Source of the DNA: Euperipatoides rowelli | Taxonomy: Eukaryota; Onychophora; Udeonychophora; Euonychophora; Peripatopsidae | Reading direction: 5' to 3' (one strand) | Assembly (NCBI GenBank): GCA_003024985.2 | Contig: PXIH01S0012871.1 | DNA: 20,286 nucleotides | In this document: positions 1 through 10,239 of the stretch, piece after piece | How positions within the stretch are numbered: the stretch's first letter is position 1 | Layout of the letters: each line of letters begins with the position of its first letter | The notes under the pieces: model-generated | Databases searched by the model: none | What the model was told of the DNA's origin: nothing | The model's input: the letters and a program-made list of their open reading frames with translations, nothing else | Program-made: the position numbers and the translations under genes

Positions 1-528
1 TAATAAAGAGTTAACCTGTTTAACCAGTATGTGGTCTCATGTCTACTGTCTAGTCTATGTTTATATTTAGTTATATTAAGTTATACTCATATAGTTGTCA
101 TTTATGTCGGATGCAGGATCATTTCACAGGTGACCTTGAAGGCGATGCAATTGGTCTGTCTTGGCCGATCTAACCATTTGAGAATTTCTCGTCCAGGAAA
201 TTATGCACCTGTAAGCCCCAGCGTGTGTGTGTGTGTGAGGGGAGGGGCCTGTCTTTCTGGAAATAAACGTTTGGCTACATGTCTTCCAGTTGCGGGATAT
301 ATATAAGAGTTGAAGCATATCAGATAGGTGTTTGAGTTGATTGTTGATTTGACAAAGAAAAACAGGCCCCTGGGAATACTTGTAATCGTGTATTCAAGTG
401 CCAGAAAAAACATTACAGCTTTTCTTCTGTATTGAGTTTTTTTAATCAGGTGAATAAATTATGGACACGCTGTATTTATGAAATATCTAAAATGAATCAT
501 TTATTCCTATTTCAACTTTTCTTTTAAG
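1..528 (+). other. Cadherin intron, 3' part
   Basis: This is non-coding sequence upstream of the first recognisable exon and presumably the 3' part of an intron. It ends in a polypyrimidine tract and AG (TTTTCTTTTAAG, ending at 528). The short open frames at 31-306 (+) and 124-413 (-) have no recognisable domain and overlap a GT microsatellite, so I do not call them genes. No other structure was recognised. Confidence 0.6.
223..237. repeat. (GT)n microsatellite
   Basis: A short run of about seven GT dinucleotides lies in the first intron. It is a simple repeat with no sign of function. Confidence 0.8.
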
Positions 529-660
529 AATGAAGCCTTTACAGCAGTAACTATTATCATTGAAGATGAGAATGACCAAGCACCAATCTTTGAAAAGTCC
601 TATTATACTGGCATGTTAATTAGAGATTTCACATCATTTGTACCTCCTCTTATTGTTAAG
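529..660 (+). CDS. Cadherin exon: end of an EC repeat, calcium linker and start of the last EC repeat
   Basis: This internal exon of 44 codons is in phase 0 at both ends. It follows a pyrimidine-rich AG acceptor and ends AAG|gtaagt, a near-perfect donor. The peptide begins NEAFTAVTIII (the last beta strand of a cadherin repeat), followed by DENDQAPIF at residues 13-21. This matches the family linker DxNDxxPxF, which binds calcium between two extracellular cadherin (EC) repeats. Residues 22-44 (EKSYYTGMLIRDF...) fit the first strands of the next repeat, which continues in the exon at 3317. The protein would be a single-pass adhesion molecule with this part outside the cell. Family assignment is firm. 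The subfamily is not recognised. It is not a classical cadherin, because the tail lacks a catenin-binding region. Confidence 0.93.
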
Positions 661-1533
661 GTAAGTGTTATTAAACTACTTTGATTCATTAACTAAATTT
701 AGGATAAAAAATTTATTCACAATATTTAAAAAAAAAAAAGTCTCTGAATACTCAAATACAGAAACTGAATTCAATTGTATTAAAAAATTATACCATACAA
801 AATTTATTTACCAGATCTTTATATAGCCTATTATTTTAATATCAGCTTTTTATAGCACTAAAAATATTAACAATTAAGAAAATAAATATCAACGCAGATA
901 GTAACATAAAATGTTTTTGTAGAAACAATGGAATAAGAATTGATCATCAAATCAAAATTAAATAATCAAAATCAGTACACATCCGATTTAATCTTTAGTG
1001 ACCACTAAATCATATAAATCGCATAAAACATGTAGATATATATTGTAAATGTGCATGCACAATCAAATTAATTACATAATGTAAATATATAGCCTATTAA
1101 CTAATACAACACATAGATAACTTTTCCATATTCTGACTGGCAATTCCTCCTACTGCCTTCATTCTAATATAGATCGACTTCCTTCTGTATTACACTTTCC
1201 CTTCTGTTTTGTCCAGTTAATGTGTATGGCCTCTCTTAACCCATGTGTAATTTCTAATATATTTCTCCCCATCAGGTGTTTTAACTGTTACAGCATTATG
1301 GTGTTGTAATTGTGATGTTTGTATGAGAAGTACTTCTATACATTTATGTACAGTATATTGATATTGGCATAGTACCGTAATATTTGTTGTAAAACATATC
1401 CTTTATTACATTGCATAATGGTATTTTGACAACTGTTAAATATTAATGATGTACCTAGGGGGAGCTGAGCTATGGGTTGAATTTTTAACTTTCTAATTTT
1501 TGACACATGATGTGTTGTCTTAATTTTCTTATG

Positions 1534-2279
1534 ATTGGTTCAGAGAAGTCTGTCTTGAAACTGTGTGTGATAGAATAAATATTGTATATCATTGAAACCA
1601 GAGATACTGTGTGACCATCCTGTGTTAATATTATTTAGGATATAATTGATAAAATATACTGGGATTATTATATGGTTCCTTTAAAGGATCACAGATTGAC
1701 AAGCTTATTAAGGGATAGTCAATTTTTACTCATTGGTACTTCATCAGCACCATGTAATTTTTTCCACATGGATTTCTACTTTCTGTGTCAGCAATGCATC
1801 TTGATCTCATAATATCTCATCTCTGTGTATGTCTCTATTCTTTGGATTCCATTATTTGGAGTTAATTATTTTTATTTTCCAGTTGAAAAGGATCTTCCAG
1901 GTACCATTCCTATTATGAAATGAGGTATAGTATGGTATACCATTAGGTATCAAGTCAGTTTCTTCTACCATTGCTTTACATTTTATTGGAAATCTAGTGG
2001 TCTCATATAGTGCTCCTTAGCCATATATTCCATTAAACTGTTCTAGCTATTTGATAATTAACTGTCCTTCATTATAATTATATACTGTCAATATGGACAG
2101 TTCCATTTACCCCACTCATCACCTATGCCTATATACATCTGATTTAGTAATCAATAATTCCTGGTACTTGTTCACCATTAGGAAATAGTTCTATTAAATT
2201 GACTGCTACATACTGTAGGTTCACAACCATTCTGGAAGAACAGTCCTCATCATTGGTTCAGGGAAGTCTGTCTTGAAAC
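1534..2279 (+). repeat. Spaced 28-bp direct repeat
   Basis: A 28-base sequence beginning ATTGGTTCAG and ending TGTCTTGAAAC occurs at 1534-1561 and again at 2252-2279, with one A/G difference. The flanks do not match, so this is not simply a large tandem duplication. It could be part of a dispersed repeat or an internal motif of a degraded transposon. Confidence 0.7.
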
Positions 2280-2707
2280 AAGTTGTCATCCTTGACATTT
2301 CTTTAATAATTGTTTGTTTTTCTTATCATTTGGCATCATAAAACCATTACAGTCTCTAACTATTCCTGGGTAGGCAGTGTGCCTGTTATATAAAATATCA
2401 GAAGTTTTTGTTTACACTTATTATCTTCCATACATAACTCTGTATATTAGTTTATAATCGTGAGATATATAACAAATAATTGAGAGGAAACATTATGTTT
2501 AGCTTAATTTCTTATTGACTTGCTAATCTTTTTATAACCTTGGTTCCTTAAACTACTTCATTATTTAACTTTGTTTGGTTCTTTCCTTTCATTGAAATAT
2601 TTGATCCCAAAAGTTCTATTTGGGTTAATCCTTTTCATACTTGTGTCCTTTTAAGATCTGTAATCTTCTTGTAAAGTCAGATGCTTATTTATACCTTTGC
2701 AGTATTT

Positions 2708-2952
2708 TTTTTTTTTTGGTTACTTAAATTAAACTTATAATTGCTATAATATCTGATTGAATCACTAAACACAGGTTCCTTGATGTTACAAGGGCAGCAT
2801 ACTTGGAAAAACCCGAGGCGAGCTGTTAAAGCTAGGGAAAAAACCGTTCCTTAAATGCCCAAGCCCCAAGCCGAGGCGCGAACCTGTACATCTCGGCATA
2901 TGCCTTCGGTTCATCAAGCGGAAGTGAATCCGCTCGACCACGGAACCGAGAC
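2708..2952 (-). mobile_element. tRNA-derived SINE, complete, with target-site duplication
   Basis: Read on the - strand, the element starts TGTCTCGGTTCCG and has an RNA polymerase III A box, TGGTCGAGCGG (plus-strand 2930-2940), and a B box, GGTTCGCGCC (2875-2884). It looks like a type II (Leu/Ser-like) tRNA head with a GGCATATGCC variable-arm stem. A tRNA-unrelated body follows, containing GGAACGGTTTTTTCCCTAG. The 3' end is an A-tail, seen as a T run at 2705-2718. The same 15 bases, ACCTTTGCAGTATTT, lie at 2693-2707 and 2953-2967. This is a perfect target-site duplication and shows LINE-style retrotransposition. It lies antisense within the cadherin intron. Confidence 0.88.
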
Positions 2953-3316
2953 ACCTTTGCAGTATTTGTTTCAATATTTTTTTGAAAAAAATCTTAGTTG
3001 TACCTCACCTCAATATATAAAATCTAAACATTCCTTGGTATATTGTGGATGAGTAATTTTCCTATGTTCCAATTGTTAATGTATAACTTTAAGAATCATT
3101 TGCACTCATTTAGGTCTTATAATATATCATCACCATAGATAATGGCTATCTTACTCACATGATTTCTTTGATTGTTTAATATCCATGCACATATTCTGAT
3201 CTCTCCTCTGATCTATTTTATAAATAAAATGTTTTCTGTAATTAGTAAGATTATTTTTCAAACAAAAATATTAAGTTATAGTACTGATTTTAATACATTA
3301 TTTTTTTTCTTTTTAG

Positions 3317-3568
3317 GCCATTGATAAAGATAAACCTAACACTGATAATTCTCATGTGAACTATTATATACTAGAGTCTGAAGATGATGCACATACATTG
3401 TTTGTAATTGATACTGAAACTGGTGAAATAAACATCAATAACAGTACCAATCTGAATGCAATCTTAGATCAGCACCGTAATAAGAAAAATTTGACTCTCA
3501 AAATCCAAGCCCAGGATAAAGGAATACCTGTTCAGAAAAGTGATATCCCAGTTTACATACTTCTGCAG
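3317..3568 (+). CDS. Cadherin exon: last (membrane-proximal) EC repeat
   Basis: This internal exon of 84 codons, phase 0 at both ends, follows TTTTTAG and ends CTGCAG|gtaaat. It carries the hallmarks of a cadherin repeat in order: AIDKD at residues 1-5 (the A-x-D-x-D calcium site), VNYYI at 14-18, FVID at 29-32, TGEI at 35-38, a weak LDQ at 50-52 in place of the usual LDRE, and AQDKGIP at 65-71 (the A-x-D-x-G-x-P calcium site). The final strand is VYILLQ. Together with the tail of exon 529-660 this makes one complete EC repeat. No DxNDxxPxF follows in the next exon, so this is the last repeat before the membrane. Calcium-dependent extracellular adhesion is inferred from the family. Confidence 0.95.
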
Positions 3569-3978
3569 GTAAATAAAAATTGGATTTTTTTTTTCTATTG
3601 TAGAGAAATTAATTTAAAAGAGGCACTCAAATTAATATCATTGTCTAGAGAACTCTAGCTTCTCTCCCCTACTCCCCACCCCACAAAAAGAAAAATACAT
3701 GTACGGTCTATATTACATTACATATACAATGTACGGGTATACAGTATGTGTATATACTGTATATAGCGAAGATCTCAGGAACTGTATGAGCATGATTTAT
3801 GATTTCACACTTATCTGCAAATTATCTAATCTAAAATATTAAATATTAAAAAAAAATCAGATAATTTAATCATTAATTTTTCATGTTTTAAAGTTTTTAT
3901 ATTTTTAAAATTATTTAATTATCATTTATAACAAATTTTCTAGACCCCTATACTTCTTTTTTACATTATATTTTCTAG

Positions 3979-6234
3979 TCCAGCAATGCCAGAATGAAGC
4001 TCAATCGACCCAGTGGATCCCAACAAAGAAAAATAATGTTTCTGAAAAATGTGACACCTTCAGCAACAAGTGTTCAAGAAGAAAGACGTGTAACTTCAGT
4101 AAGAAGTCTCCCTGGTAAATGTGAAGATCAAATACTAGCAACTTCACAAGAATGTTTGGACGAGAGTCAGCAAGGATTGGGGGATAACGATAGCAATACA
4201 TCATTTCAGCATAGTGATGAAGAGGAAGTGAGTGCATGCAGAAGACCACAAAATTAGGAAGACTGATGTAGAAGAGGAGATAAATAGAATTTTCATGTAT
4301 TCTGATGCAGGCCAATTACTGTGCCAGATAATTTGCGAGTTGATCTTATAAAGGGAAGTGACTCTTTCAAAATAAGGATGGTACATTTAAGTCAGTACAA
4401 AGATCAGGAGAGAATTTAAAAGGAAATACTGGCCAGTTGACCACTGCATGTTTCTATAAGAATCTGCCAAATGCAGAGAAAGTTCTAAGAACATCAAAAG
4501 ACAGTTTATTTTGTTTTTGCTGCAGACTGTTTTCTAAGTACTGATGACAAAAGAGTTGTGTCATCTAAATTTGTCACTGTATTTTAGACTTGGTGGAAGT
4601 TGAATCCAAAAGTGTTTGGCCATTTAGGGTCTGAGAAGCACCTTGCTTGCCTGGAGAAATGGAAGACTTTAGGAGCACGGTTGATGCCTAAAAAACCCAA
4701 TGATCACATCCATCAAGAAACAAGAGAATGTGAGAAAGAAATGGAGGGATATTTTGTATTGTCTCTTGGATGTAACATAATTCTTGGCAAACCAGAATCT
4801 TCCTTTTCATGGCAGCAGAGAAAACATGCTTTCAGAAAACAAAGGAAACTTCTTGGAATTGGTAGGATTGCTGTCAAATTATGACCCTGTTTTAAAAGAG
4901 CATTAAGTTGGAGTTTAGAATCTGTTGCATCTGGGGAAATTATGACTTCCCATTTATTTCCAAAGAAGCAGAATGAGTTTATTTTTCTTTTGGGGAACAC
5001 TGTGAAAGAAAATATTATTTGATGTCAAAAAAGCTAAGTATTTTGGCATTCTTTTTGATAGCACATCTGATGTGTCTTATACAGATTAAATATATATGCT
5101 CACATTGAATGTGGCAAAGTTTAAGTATGGGAATCATTCTTAGGGTTTTTTTGCCTCTTGCTAAAAAATGCTGATGCACTTACACATGACATCTTCAAGA
5201 ATCTTGAAAAAGATGGACTTGACATCAAGATGTGCCATATGACAATGCTTCAACCATGGCAGGTGTTCATATGGGTATTCTGACAAGGATCTGAGAACTC
5301 CCAATGCTTTGTTTGTGCCATGTGCTAGCCATGCATTAAATCTTTGTGGTGCACACAATTTGGAAGCATACCTTCTTGTGTGTCAATTTCTGGAACTCTG
5401 AAAACTGTTTACACGTTTTTTTTTCATTCTCGACTGGAAGGTACTGATTGAAAACGTGGGCATTTCTGTCAAAATACTTTACGAGACAAGATGGAGTGAT
5501 CCTATGATGCTGTGAAACCTGTGATGAAGCATTTTGGCAAGTTAGTTGAGGCCATTGAAGCACTGTGTTACCCCAAAGAAAATGTTACTACAAGAGGATG
5601 AGTCAGATTTTACTGTCTGCCATTTATGATTTTCTTTTTTGAGTTCTTTCTTTGTGGAGTCAAGTCATGGGAGAAGTAAATCACACACATAAGTACTTAC
5701 AAAAAGATGGAATCAGTTTAGAAAAGTGTGTTATTAAACTCAGATCTCTGTATCTTTTTCTTAAGGACAATCGCAGGATGGAAAATGCCATCAAGATGCT
5801 CCTGCAATATGTGAAGAAATAGATATCCTATGGAGAAAAGAGGAAGAATGAAGTTCAAGAATATAATGCAAGGAGAAAAGGCCAAGAATTTTGGACTCAT
5901 ATTGCCAAAGGAGTTTAAAAGAGCTATGTTTGAGTGTGCCGATCACTTCCATGAAGAACTGGATCCACATCCCAAGGCAACAGAAAATATTTCCTCAAAG
6001 GTCAGTCAAACAGTTAGGTTGGCACATCAGATGCAGAACTTCAAGATCTTGTTCTAAATCTCACCCGATTCAATACCAAACTTATATTTGGCATTCTGCT
6101 TTTTTTTTACTGTTTGTGTGTCGATTGCTTCTTGTGAACAAAGGTTTTCAAAACTAAAATTAATAAAAAACTATATTTGTTCAACTATGAGCAAGCCAAA
6201 CTCCCAAATCTAGCTATACTATCAATTGAGCATG
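3979..6234 (+). pseudogene. Decayed hAT transposase (zinc finger MYM/TTF-type class)
   Basis: A hAT-superfamily transposase reading frame is broken by many frameshifts and stops but remains collinear over about 2.2 kb, close to the usual coding length. In order, I see RPSGSQQRK at the N terminus (about 4008), a TTF-type zinc-binding region LPNAEKVLRTSKDSLFCFCC (about 4466-4526), then HLACLEKWK (about 4640). Next is LLSNYDPVLKEH (about 4870), then FGILFDSTSDVSYTD (about 5044), which holds the first catalytic Asp position of the family. Later come LEKDGLDIKMCHMTM (about 5203) and the C-terminal dimerisation block FSKLKLIKNY and LAILSIEH (6145-6234). These agree with hAT proteins of the ZMYM1-like group from family knowledge. 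It cannot make an active protein. Terminal inverted repeats and target-site duplications were not found. It lies in sense orientation in the cadherin intron. Confidence 0.85.
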
Positions 6235-8334
6235 CGACCCCTCCCTAGGTGTGCATGCGACTCCTCCCTAGGCATGCATGCGACCCATCCCTAGGTGTGC
6301 ATGCGACCCCTCCCTAGGCGTGCATGCGACCCCTCCCTAGGTGTGCATGCGACCCCTCCCTAGGCATGCATGTGACCCCTCCCTAGGCATGCATGTGACC
6401 CCTCCCTAGGCATGCATGCAACCACTACCTAGGCGTCCATGCGACCCCTCCCTAGGCATGCATGTCCACCTCCCTAGGTGTTCATACATGATCCCTCCCT
6501 AGGTGTGCATGCACAATCCCCACCCTAGGAATGGGCACACAACCCCTAGGCACGTGTGTGCCCCTACCTAGATATGCATGTGCAACCCCCTCCTTAGGCT
6601 TACTTGTGTGACCCCCTCCCTAGGTGTGCGCACATGACCCCTCCCTAGGCATGCGCATGTGATCCCCTTCCTATGCATATGCACAAGACCCACAAGGTGT
6701 GCATGCGAGGCCAACTCCTTAGTCATGCATGCGAGGCCATCTCCCTAGGAATGCATGTGAAACCCCCTCCCTAAACATTCACATGTGACCCCCTCCCTAG
6801 GCATTCATGCATGACCCCCTCCCTAGGTGATCGTGCATGACCCCCTCCCTAGTTGGTCACACATGACCCCTCCCTAGGCGGTCGCGCATCACCCCCTCCC
6901 TAGGCGGTCATGCATAACCCCTCTTTAGGCATGTGCATGAGACCCCTTCTATAAACATGCTTGTGAGACCCCTCCCTAGGTGTGCATGTGAGATCCCTCC
7001 CTAGGTGTGCACATGAGACCCCTCCCTAGGTGTGTGTGCAAGGCCACCTCCCTAGGCATGCATGTGAGACCCCTCATCGGCATGTGTGTGAGACCCTCTC
7101 CCTAGTTGTGTGTGCAAGACCCCCTCCCTAGGCATGCATGCAAGACACCCTCCCTAGGCATGCACGCAAGACACCCTCCCTAGGCATGTGTGAGACCCCC
7201 TCCCTAGGCATGCCCACAAGACCCCTCCTAGGTGTGCACATAAGACCCCTCCCTAAGCATGTGGGTGAGACCCCTCTCTAGGCATGTGTACGAGACCCCT
7301 CCTTGGGTGTGCACATGTGACCCTCCCTTCCTAGGCATGCGAGTGTGACCCCCTCCCTAGGCATTCGTGAGACCCCCATCCTAGGCGTTCGTGTGGGACC
7401 CCCTCAGGCATTCGCATGAGAATCCCTCTCTAGGCATGTGTGTGAGAACCCCTCCCTAGGTGTGTGTGCAAGAACCCCACCCTATGCGTGCATGCGTGAG
7501 ACCTCCTCCCTAGGTGCATGTGCAAGACCCCCTAGGTGTGCATGTGTGAGACCTTCTCCCTAGGCATGTGTGTGCAAAGTACCCCCCTCCCTAAATGCGC
7601 ATGTTTGAGACCTCCTCCCTAGGTGTGCATGTGCGAGAGACCCCCTCAGCTAGGCACGTGTGTGCGAGAGACCTCCCTAGGCGCACTTGCATGAGACCCC
7701 TCCCTAGATGTGCATGTATGAGAGAATCCATGTGGGACCCCTCCCTAGGTAGGCGCATGAGACCGCCACCTTAGGCGCACAAGCGCCCAAGACACCAACC
7801 CTAGGCACATGGGTGGACAAGACCCCACCATCATTGCACACATGCGTGTGAGTCCAACCCTGGCCATGCGCATGTGACCCCCTGAGCACAGGCGACTCCG
7901 TCCCTGTGCACGAGAGCCTGCCCCTGGGAATTTGTGACCCCTCCCTGGGTGTGAGTGACCCCCTCCCTGGGCATGAGTGACCCCCTCCCTGGGAATGGGT
8001 GACCCCTGACCCCTCCTGGGTGTGGCCAACTTCCTCCCTGGACATGGGCAACACCCTCCCTGGGCACGGCTGACTGCCTCCCTGGGCACAGGTGTCCCCT
8101 CCCTGGGCTTGGGCGACCCCCTCCCTTGGCACGGGTGACCCCCTCCCTGGGCATGGGTGACCCCTCACTGGGCGCATGCACAACACCCTCACTGGACGTG
8201 TGCACAGCACCCTCACTGGGCGCGTACACAACGCCCTCACTGGGCATGTGCACAACACGCTCACTGGGTGCATGCACAACGCCCTCACCGGGCAGGTGCA
8301 CAACCTCCCTCTTTAGGCCGTGACCCCATCCCTA
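6230..8334. repeat. GC-rich minisatellite of about 2.1 kb
   Basis: Degenerate tandem repeats fill this block. The first copies are exact 23-bp units of the form GCATGCGAC-CCCTCCCTAGG plus three variable bases (starts 6230, 6253, 6276, 6299, 6322 and onward). Units then vary from about 20 to 28 bp. From about 7860 the core changes from CCTAGG to CCTGGG, and from 8166 a distinct 24-bp unit occurs about six times. The block is strikingly richer in G+C than its surroundings. Long open frames on both strands across 7704-8339 result from repetition with few A/T-rich stop codons and are not genes. Confidence 0.95.
8166..8309. repeat. 24-bp subrepeat at the end of the minisatellite
   Basis: Six consecutive units of 24 bp begin CACTGG (8166, 8190, 8214, 8238, 8262) or CACCGG (8286) and contain a GCAC/ACAAC core. 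The period is a multiple of three, so several frames on both strands stay open and give artificial eight-residue repeats. It appears to be a separately amplified variant of the main array. Confidence 0.88.
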
Positions 8335-9098
8335 ATTAATTTATACATTTTAATTTAATGTATTTAATCATGTTTTAGTCTCGACCACTCAATGTAGAGC
8401 AGATGACTAAAAAAAAGTTAAGGAGAAATTAGTGAATGATACACCTCCTCAACTCCTGCTCTTTTTTTCTGAGTTTGGTCTAAATTGAAGAAATCAGGGA
8501 TTGATATTGTTTTTAAAAACATAGCTGGCAGCAAAGAATAATAAAATTTAATTCAATAAACAATAAATTCTAATTAAATAATAAAATTTAACATCTTGAT
8601 TGATGTTGAATAAAATCTTTTCTTAGAAAAAAAAAAGTCGATTTGAATAAATGATTTAAAAAATGCATTTGGCATCATTTAGGGTAAGGTAAACCCTCTT
8701 GCAATTCATGTAAAAAAGGATTAGTGTAAAAATTTTATATTTAATAAATATTTTAACTTGGGTGAATGGAGGGATTACTTTGTTGGATTCATTATATTGA
8801 ATACATTTAACCTTAAGGTAGGCTAAATCTGCAGGACAAAATTTCTTTGTTGTATCAAATATTTTATTATATCGGTATTCGTTATAATAGAATTTCACCA
8901 TGTGTATAGTACTATTTCTTCTGTAAATAAGATAATTTGTACAGGACAAGAAGAAAAAATATTAAAGCATTACAATATTTAATAGAAATAACTAAGGTGT
9001 CAAACAATAACATTATATATTAATGGCATTGCCATGATTATGGTTTGTCTTTTAAAGTTGTAATAATAATAATAACTTTGGCCATCATTCTGTTTCAG

Positions 9099-9262
9099 GA
9101 TTTACCCAAGCTGGAAATTGGTCCAACTGAATTACCTTTGTCTTGGGCTAATGCACTGTTAAACGAAGCCCCTTGGTTAATTGGAATAATCGCTGCTATC
9201 ATTACTTTGCTATTGCTGGGGACAATTATATTTATAATTTTATGGAAGAAACAGAAAAATAG
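9099..9262 (+). CDS. Cadherin exon: stalk and transmembrane helix
   Basis: The exon follows CTGTTTCAG and ends AATAG|gtaatg. It has 54 codons plus two bases, so it enters in phase 0 and leaves in phase 2. Residues 1-24 (DLPKLEIGPTELPLSW...) form a short juxtamembrane stalk. Residues 26-49, from W26 through IIAAIITLLLLG to W49, are a 24-residue hydrophobic helix bounded by tryptophans. KKQKN then gives the basic stop-transfer signal expected on the cytoplasmic side, so the protein is type I. The split codon AG_ is completed either by A from the exon at 13282 (Arg) or by C from a possible exon at 12460 (Ser). An upstream ATG-like open frame from 9045 is intronic. Confidence 0.93.
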
Positions 9263-10090
9263 GTAATGAAAGAATGTATAGTATGTTTTAAATATCTTAT
9301 AAGAATGTTTCCTAATTGAGAAAGAACATTTGATGATTGAGACCATTATATATTCTCTCTATCCATGCTCACTTGTATTAAATGAGCACATAGCATTTTA
9401 TTCATAAGATTATTATAAATTTGTTCTTTTACTATCCTACTATGTGTAGACTAAATCATTTTTAAAATTAATTTTAAAATATATATATATATATCATTTG
9501 TTCGTTTAGTAAATAACTTTGACAAAGCTAAACATTACTTTAGCAAGGATTTTTATTTATTTATTTGCTGGAGGAAACATGCCCCATTCATCACTAATTT
9601 TTAATCACAAATAAATTTCACAATGAGTATCTAGGCAAACATATCACTATTGGCTGAAAAAAAATAGGTTGTCATCTATACATCAAAATGATCCTTGATG
9701 ATAAAAATTGAAGGCTGAAAAGGAAAACCGAACTTCCTAATAGTTGTTTAGAGTTAGAGAGAAATAAGCATTTCAGGATTTTTTTTTTCTTTTTTCACAA
9801 CAAAAAAACTAAACACATACAGCAGCCAGCTGGATAATGCTACAAATAACAAAAATAGAAACTAATAGAAATTGTATGGAAATTTACAGCCTTATTCAAT
9901 TAAAAGCAATTATAATGCAGAAAAGCAGAGATGTAATTTATGCTTTATGATAATAAACTGTAAAAGCAAATTTTAAATATATTATTTTGCAGTTTTCAGA
10001 AAGACTGCATTCATGTGGATCATTCATATTCTATAGGAATGAAAGTGAAATATGCAATTTGTCTAAAAAACAAGGAATAGGCTATACAGT

Positions 10091-10124
10091 AACTCATTCA
10101 TATTTTCTGGATCATGAATGAGTT
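10091..10124. repeat. 11-bp inverted repeat
   Basis: AACTCATTCAT at 10091-10101 is followed, after 12 bases, by its exact reverse complement ATGAATGAGTT at 10114-10124. This is a small stem-loop just upstream of the 42-bp palindrome. No function is assigned. Confidence 0.7.
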
Positions 10125-10197
10125 TTGATAGTGTTTCATTTTCCATAATTTAATCTAATGAAATATAAAATGATTGAAAATTATCAAAAAAATTTTG

Positions 10198-10239
10198 ACA
10201 ATTTTAGTAAAAACATTTAAATGTTTTTACTAAAATTGT
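10198..10239. repeat. Perfect 42-bp palindrome
   Basis: The 21 bases at 10198-10218 (ACAATTTTAG...ACATTT) are followed immediately by their exact reverse complement at 10219-10239, with no spacer. Symmetry stops at 10197/10240. It may be a compact MITE-like remnant or a chance product of AT-rich sequence, though 21 exact pairs with no loop is long for chance. Confidence 0.9.

Larger units (their letters stand above)
661..3316 (+). other. Cadherin intron of about 2.7 kb
   Basis: The intron runs from GTAAGT to TTTTTTTTCTTTTTAG. It is AT-rich. A central part (about 1140-2690) is less AT-biased and contains a 28-base sequence present twice (1534 and 2252). That suggests an old degraded repeat element, but both strands are full of stops and no protein family was recognised. 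A SINE occupies 2708-2952. Nothing else was identified. Confidence 0.75.
3569..9098 (+). other. Cadherin intron of about 5.5 kb carrying a hAT remnant and a minisatellite
   Basis: The intron runs from GTAAAT to TCTGTTTCAG. Its first 400 bases are AT-rich with nothing recognised. Then come the decayed hAT element and the minisatellite. From 8335 to 9098 it is again AT-rich unique-looking sequence with no recognisable gene or repeat, apart from a short (TAA)n run at about 9060-9074. Confidence 0.85.

Noticed and set aside
31-413. Open frames of 64-91 codons on both strands at the left end
   Set aside because: No domain, no splice or start context, and they span a GT microsatellite; they are intronic.
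661-3316. A coherent new gene in the less AT-rich middle of the first large intron
   Set aside because: Both strands are broken by stops every few codons and no family motif could be read.
3994-4257. Intact-looking 87-codon gene
   Set aside because: It is the N-terminal piece of the decayed hAT transposase and its reading continues in other frames downstream.
6230-8334. CRISPR array
   Set aside because: Units are contiguous degenerate tandem repeats with no unique spacers, in a eukaryotic intron.
7704-8339. Overlapping open frames of up to 199 codons on both strands
   Set aside because: They lie wholly in the minisatellite, exist in several frames on both strands, and encode only short repeats produced by a 24-bp period and GC-rich sequence with few stop codons.
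9045-9098. Upstream extension of the transmembrane exon (MSFKVVIIIITLAIILFQ), which could look like a signal peptide
   Set aside because: A clear TCTGTTTCAG acceptor at 9098 and cadherin exon continuity in phase 0 make this intron; the hydrophobic residues come from a TAA/ATT repeat.
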